NCBI GenBank assembly: GCA_003520455.1 | Contig: DOUV01000350.1 | Coordinates: 1-7,358, forward strand | Length of the DNA stretch: 7,358 nt | Reading direction: 5' to 3' | Origin: Chloroflexota bacterium | GTDB lineage: Bacteria; Chloroflexota; Anaerolineae; Ardenticatenales; Ardenticatenaceae | Part shown: positions 5,060 to 7,358 of the stretch, one piece after another | Layout: every line of letters starts with the position of its first letter | Numbering within the stretch: the first letter of the stretch is position 1 | Program-made: the position numbers and the translations under genes | The notes under the pieces: model-generated | Databases searched by the model: none | What the model was told of the DNA's origin: nothing | Seen by the model: only the letters and a program-made list of their open reading frames with translations

Positions 5060-6187
5060 ATGCGCGTTGTATTCGAAAAACGACTCGAAGTCCCTCGGGT
5101 TGCCCTCATCCTCGTGCCGATCGTCTCGCTTCTGCTGGCGTTGCTCTTCGGCGCGATTCTGCTGGCAGCCGTCGGTGCACCCCCACTCGAGACGTACCGC
5201 GCCATGCTGGTGGGCGCCTTCGGCTCGTCATACGCCCTCTCCGAGACCCTGGTCAAAGCCATCCCCCTGATGTTGACGGGTCTGGCGGTCTCGATCGCCT
5301 TCCGGATGCTCTTCTGGAATATTGGGGCCGAGGGCCAGCTGGCGATGGGTGGCTTCGCCGCAGCGGGCATCGCTCTGTTCGGTCCCCCGGCCTTTCCGTG
5401 GATCCCCCAGGCCCTCTGGCTGCCGCTGATCATCGTCGGCGGCTTTCTCGTCGGGGCGCTCTGGGGCCTGATTCCGGCGATGCTGAAGGCCTACCTGCGT
5501 GTCAACGAGATCATCACCACCCTGATGTTCAACTACATCGCGATTCTGTGGGTGGAGTATCTCTTTTACGGTCCCTGGAAAGATCCCAAGGGGTTCGGCT
5601 TTCCAGGTACAGCCCCATTTCCGGAGTACACCTGGCTTCCCCGGTTAGTCGGCCGGGTCCACATTGGGCTGCTCTTCGCCCTGGTAGCCGCCTTCGCCAT
5701 CTGGCTGATCCTTGGGCGCACCAAGTGGGGCTATGAAATCCGGCTGATCGGCGAGAATCCGGCCGCCGCCCGCTATGCGGGGATCTCGATCAGCCGCAAC
5801 ATCTTGCTCGTGATGATTCTGAGCGGCGGCCTCGCTGCCCTGGCGGGCGTGACCGAGGTCACCGGGATCTCCCACCGCCTGCAACAGGGGCTCACCGTCG
5901 GCAACGGATTCACGGCCATCATCGTGGCCTGGCTGGCCAAGCTGAATCCGTGGGGTGTCCTGCTGGTCGCCTTCTTCCTGGCGGGCCTCCTCGTCGGCGG
6001 CGACCAGATCCAGATCACGATGGGCCTGCCCGCTTCGATGGCCCTCGTGCTCCAGGGCGCCATTTTCTTCTTCATTCTCGGCGGCGATATATTCACGCGC
6101 TACCGCCTGCGGCTCATCCGGACCGGGCCCGCGGTCATCGCGCCACCGGCGGCTACCATCGAGCAGCCGGAGACAGCCTCTCGTTAG
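5060..6187 (+). CDS. BMP-type (purine/nucleoside) ABC transporter permease 1
   Basis: A 375-aa integral membrane permease of the BPD_transp_2 family (YufP type). A short basic N-terminus (RVVFEKRLEVPR) leads into a first membrane helix at about 14-39. The family block LTGLAVSIAF...WNIGAEGQ follows at 72-93. Further hydrophobic segments lie at about 95-112, 120-142, 153-172, 198-220, 245-268, 282-312 and 325-345, giving roughly nine or ten helices. The cytoplasmic coupling motif GENPAAARYAGI (231-242), which contacts the ATPase, is intact. The C-terminus is a short polar tail. The start at ATG 5060 is set by AAGGA. It would pair with permease 2 as a heterodimeric channel. The gene lies 248 nt after the ATPase, a larger gap than is usual in this operon type. 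Confidence 0.93.
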   Translation: MRVVFEKRLEVPRVALILVPIVSLLLALLFGAILLAAVGAPPLETYRAMLVGAFGSSYALSETLVKAIPLMLTGLAVSIAFRMLFWNIGAEGQLAMGGFAAAGIALFGPPAFPWIPQALWLPLIIVGGFLVGALWGLIPAMLKAYLRVNEIITTLMFNYIAILWVEYLFYGPWKDPKGFGFPGTAPFPEYTWLPRLVGRVHIGLLFALVAAFAIWLILGRTKWGYEIRLIGENPAAARYAGISISRNILLVMILSGGLAALAGVTEVTGISHRLQQGLTVGNGFTAIIVAWLAKLNPWGVLLVAFFLAGLLVGGDQIQITMGLPASMALVLQGAIFFFILGGDIFTRYRLRLIRTGPAVIAPPAATIEQPETASR

Positions 6188-6291
6188 GCAGCGGTTGGAC
6201 CGTGCTTTGGCGTTGGAACATGACGATTGAGTAGAACAGATTTCGACTTCTCATCACTGGCTATTCATTCTGGAGTTGACTGGCTGCTTAC

Positions 6292-6296
6292 GGAGA
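6292..6296 (+). promoter_or_regulatory. Ribosome binding site of permease 2
   Basis: GGAGA ends 7 nt before ATG 6304 and agrees with the family's usual N-terminus. Confidence 0.7.
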
Positions 6297-6303
6297 TATT
6301 TGC

Positions 6304-7260
6304 ATGACAAGCGCACTGCTCATCTCGATTCTGGCAGTGACCATCCGCGCCGGAACTTCGCTGCTCTACGCCACCATCGGCGAGATTTTTACCGAGCGCT
6401 CCGGTATTCTCAACCTCGGGCTGGAAGGCATGATGCTGATGGGCGCCGTCACCGGCTTCGCCGCCGCCTTCCACACCGGGAGCGCCTGGATGGGTGTCCT
6501 CACCGCGGTCGTCGTCGGGGGGCTGATGGCCCTCATCCACGCGTTTCTCACGGTCACCCTGCGGGCCGACCAGGTCGTCAGCGGCCTGGCGCTGACCATC
6601 TTCGGGATCGGCCTGGCCAGTTTCCTCGGCCAGCGCCTGGGGCCGGGAGGGCACCCGCTGGTGGGCCAGATCGGCCCGCGCTTCGAGCGCCTCGCACTCC
6701 CGATCCTCGGCGATTTGCCGGTCGTCGGCCGAGCCCTTTTTCAGCAGGACCTCCTGGTCTATCTCGGCTACCTGCTCGTGCCGATCGCGGCCTTCTGGCT
6801 GTATCGCACCCGTGCCGGTCTCAACCTTCGGGCCGTGGGCGAGAGCCCGCAGACGGCCGACGCGATGGGCATCAACGTCACCCGCACGCGCTACCTCTAC
6901 ACCATCTTCGGCGGGATGCTCGTCGGCCTCGGCGGCGCCCACCTCTCTCTCGCCTACACCCCCGGCTGGACGGAGAATCTGACCGGCGGCCGCGGCTGGA
7001 TCGCGATTGCCCTGGTGATCTTCGCCACCTGGGACCCGCTGCGGGCGGTTCTCGGAGCGATCCTCTTCGGCGGTATCAACGCCGTCCAGTTCCGAATGCA
7101 GGCGGCCGGGACCACGATCCCCGCGGCCTTCCTCAATATGTTGCCCTATCTCCTCACCGTCGTGGTCCTGGTGATGATCACCTGGTGGGAGCGCTTCTCC
7201 CACCGCATCGGCGCACCCGCGGCCCTCGGCCTCCCCTACATGCGCGAGGAGCGGGGCTAA
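6304..7260 (+). CDS. BMP-type (purine/nucleoside) ABC transporter permease 2
   Basis: A 318-aa integral membrane permease, YufQ type, the second half of the channel. It starts directly in a membrane helix (about 4-25), followed by the strongly conserved GEIFTERSGILNLGLEGMML block (26-45), the counterpart of WNIGAEGQ in permease 1. The coupling loop GESPQTADAMGI (179-190) faces the ATPase. Hydrophobic segments continue to about residue 300, ending in a short basic and acidic tail (MREERG). Length and start are normal for the family. It begins 116 nt after permease 1 with its own ribosome binding site, so translation is not coupled by overlap. The 98 nt after its TAA hold no hairpin or gene I can identify. 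Confidence 0.93.
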   Translation: MTSALLISILAVTIRAGTSLLYATIGEIFTERSGILNLGLEGMMLMGAVTGFAAAFHTGSAWMGVLTAVVVGGLMALIHAFLTVTLRADQVVSGLALTIFGIGLASFLGQRLGPGGHPLVGQIGPRFERLALPILGDLPVVGRALFQQDLLVYLGYLLVPIAAFWLYRTRAGLNLRAVGESPQTADAMGINVTRTRYLYTIFGGMLVGLGGAHLSLAYTPGWTENLTGGRGWIAIALVIFATWDPLRAVLGAILFGGINAVQFRMQAAGTTIPAAFLNMLPYLLTVVVLVMITWWERFSHRIGAPAALGLPYMREERG

Positions 7261-7358
7261 GCAGCCGCTCCGCCGCCAGCGCCTGCTCCCTCGCCACGCC
7301 AGCACCGTAGCCACCTGCCCCCACCGGCTCTCGCGATCCCAGCCCAGCGCGTGGCCCA

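Noticed and set aside
6265..7314. Long open frames on both strands (minus 6265-7314, plus 6276-7310) over permease 2
   Set aside because: Both overlap a clear permease with its own ribosome binding site; their products are Arg/Gly/Pro-rich low-complexity sequence typical of shadow frames.
7261..7358. Possible coding sequence or terminator at the right edge
   Set aside because: Frames are open on the minus strand but short and low in information, and no stable hairpin with a T tract is visible.

Overview
The window reads as high-GC bacterial DNA carrying one purine/nucleoside-type uptake locus, all on the plus strand. The best guess at the host is Chloroflexota. That rests on the very long Ala/Pro/Thr-rich linker after the lipobox cysteine of the binding protein and on the overall protein style; it is inference, not proof.

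Layout. 2-295: C-terminal end of an amidohydrolase resembling 8-oxoguanine/guanine-type deaminases. 380-2641: a 753-aa BMP/PnrA-family lipoprotein that contains two complete ligand-binding domains in tandem. 2642-3266: a 625-nt gap with a strong hairpin just after the lipoprotein gene, then the decayed remains of what looks like a PIN-domain toxin gene with a possible antitoxin fragment before it. 3267-4811: a double-cassette sugar/nucleoside-type ABC ATPase that probably starts at TTG. 4812-5059: a gap with a possible 43-aa ORF and a near-perfect GC-rich palindrome. 5060-6187 and 6304-7260: two BPD_transp_2-type permeases. 7261-7358: no recognisable feature.

How the parts fit. The lipoprotein captures a purine or nucleoside outside the membrane, the two permeases form the channel, the two-cassette ATPase drives import, and the upstream deaminase would process the imported base. 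Gene order (binding protein, ATPase, permease, permease) is the usual one for BMP-type systems, but the spacing is unusually loose.

The most notable features are in the binding protein. Its two domains are a little over half identical by hand alignment, and the second has diverged at positions expected to line the pocket. The interdomain linker contains a run of nine A where slippage in either direction (A8 or A10) would bring in a stop codon within a few codons. That would release a one-domain lipoprotein from the same gene.
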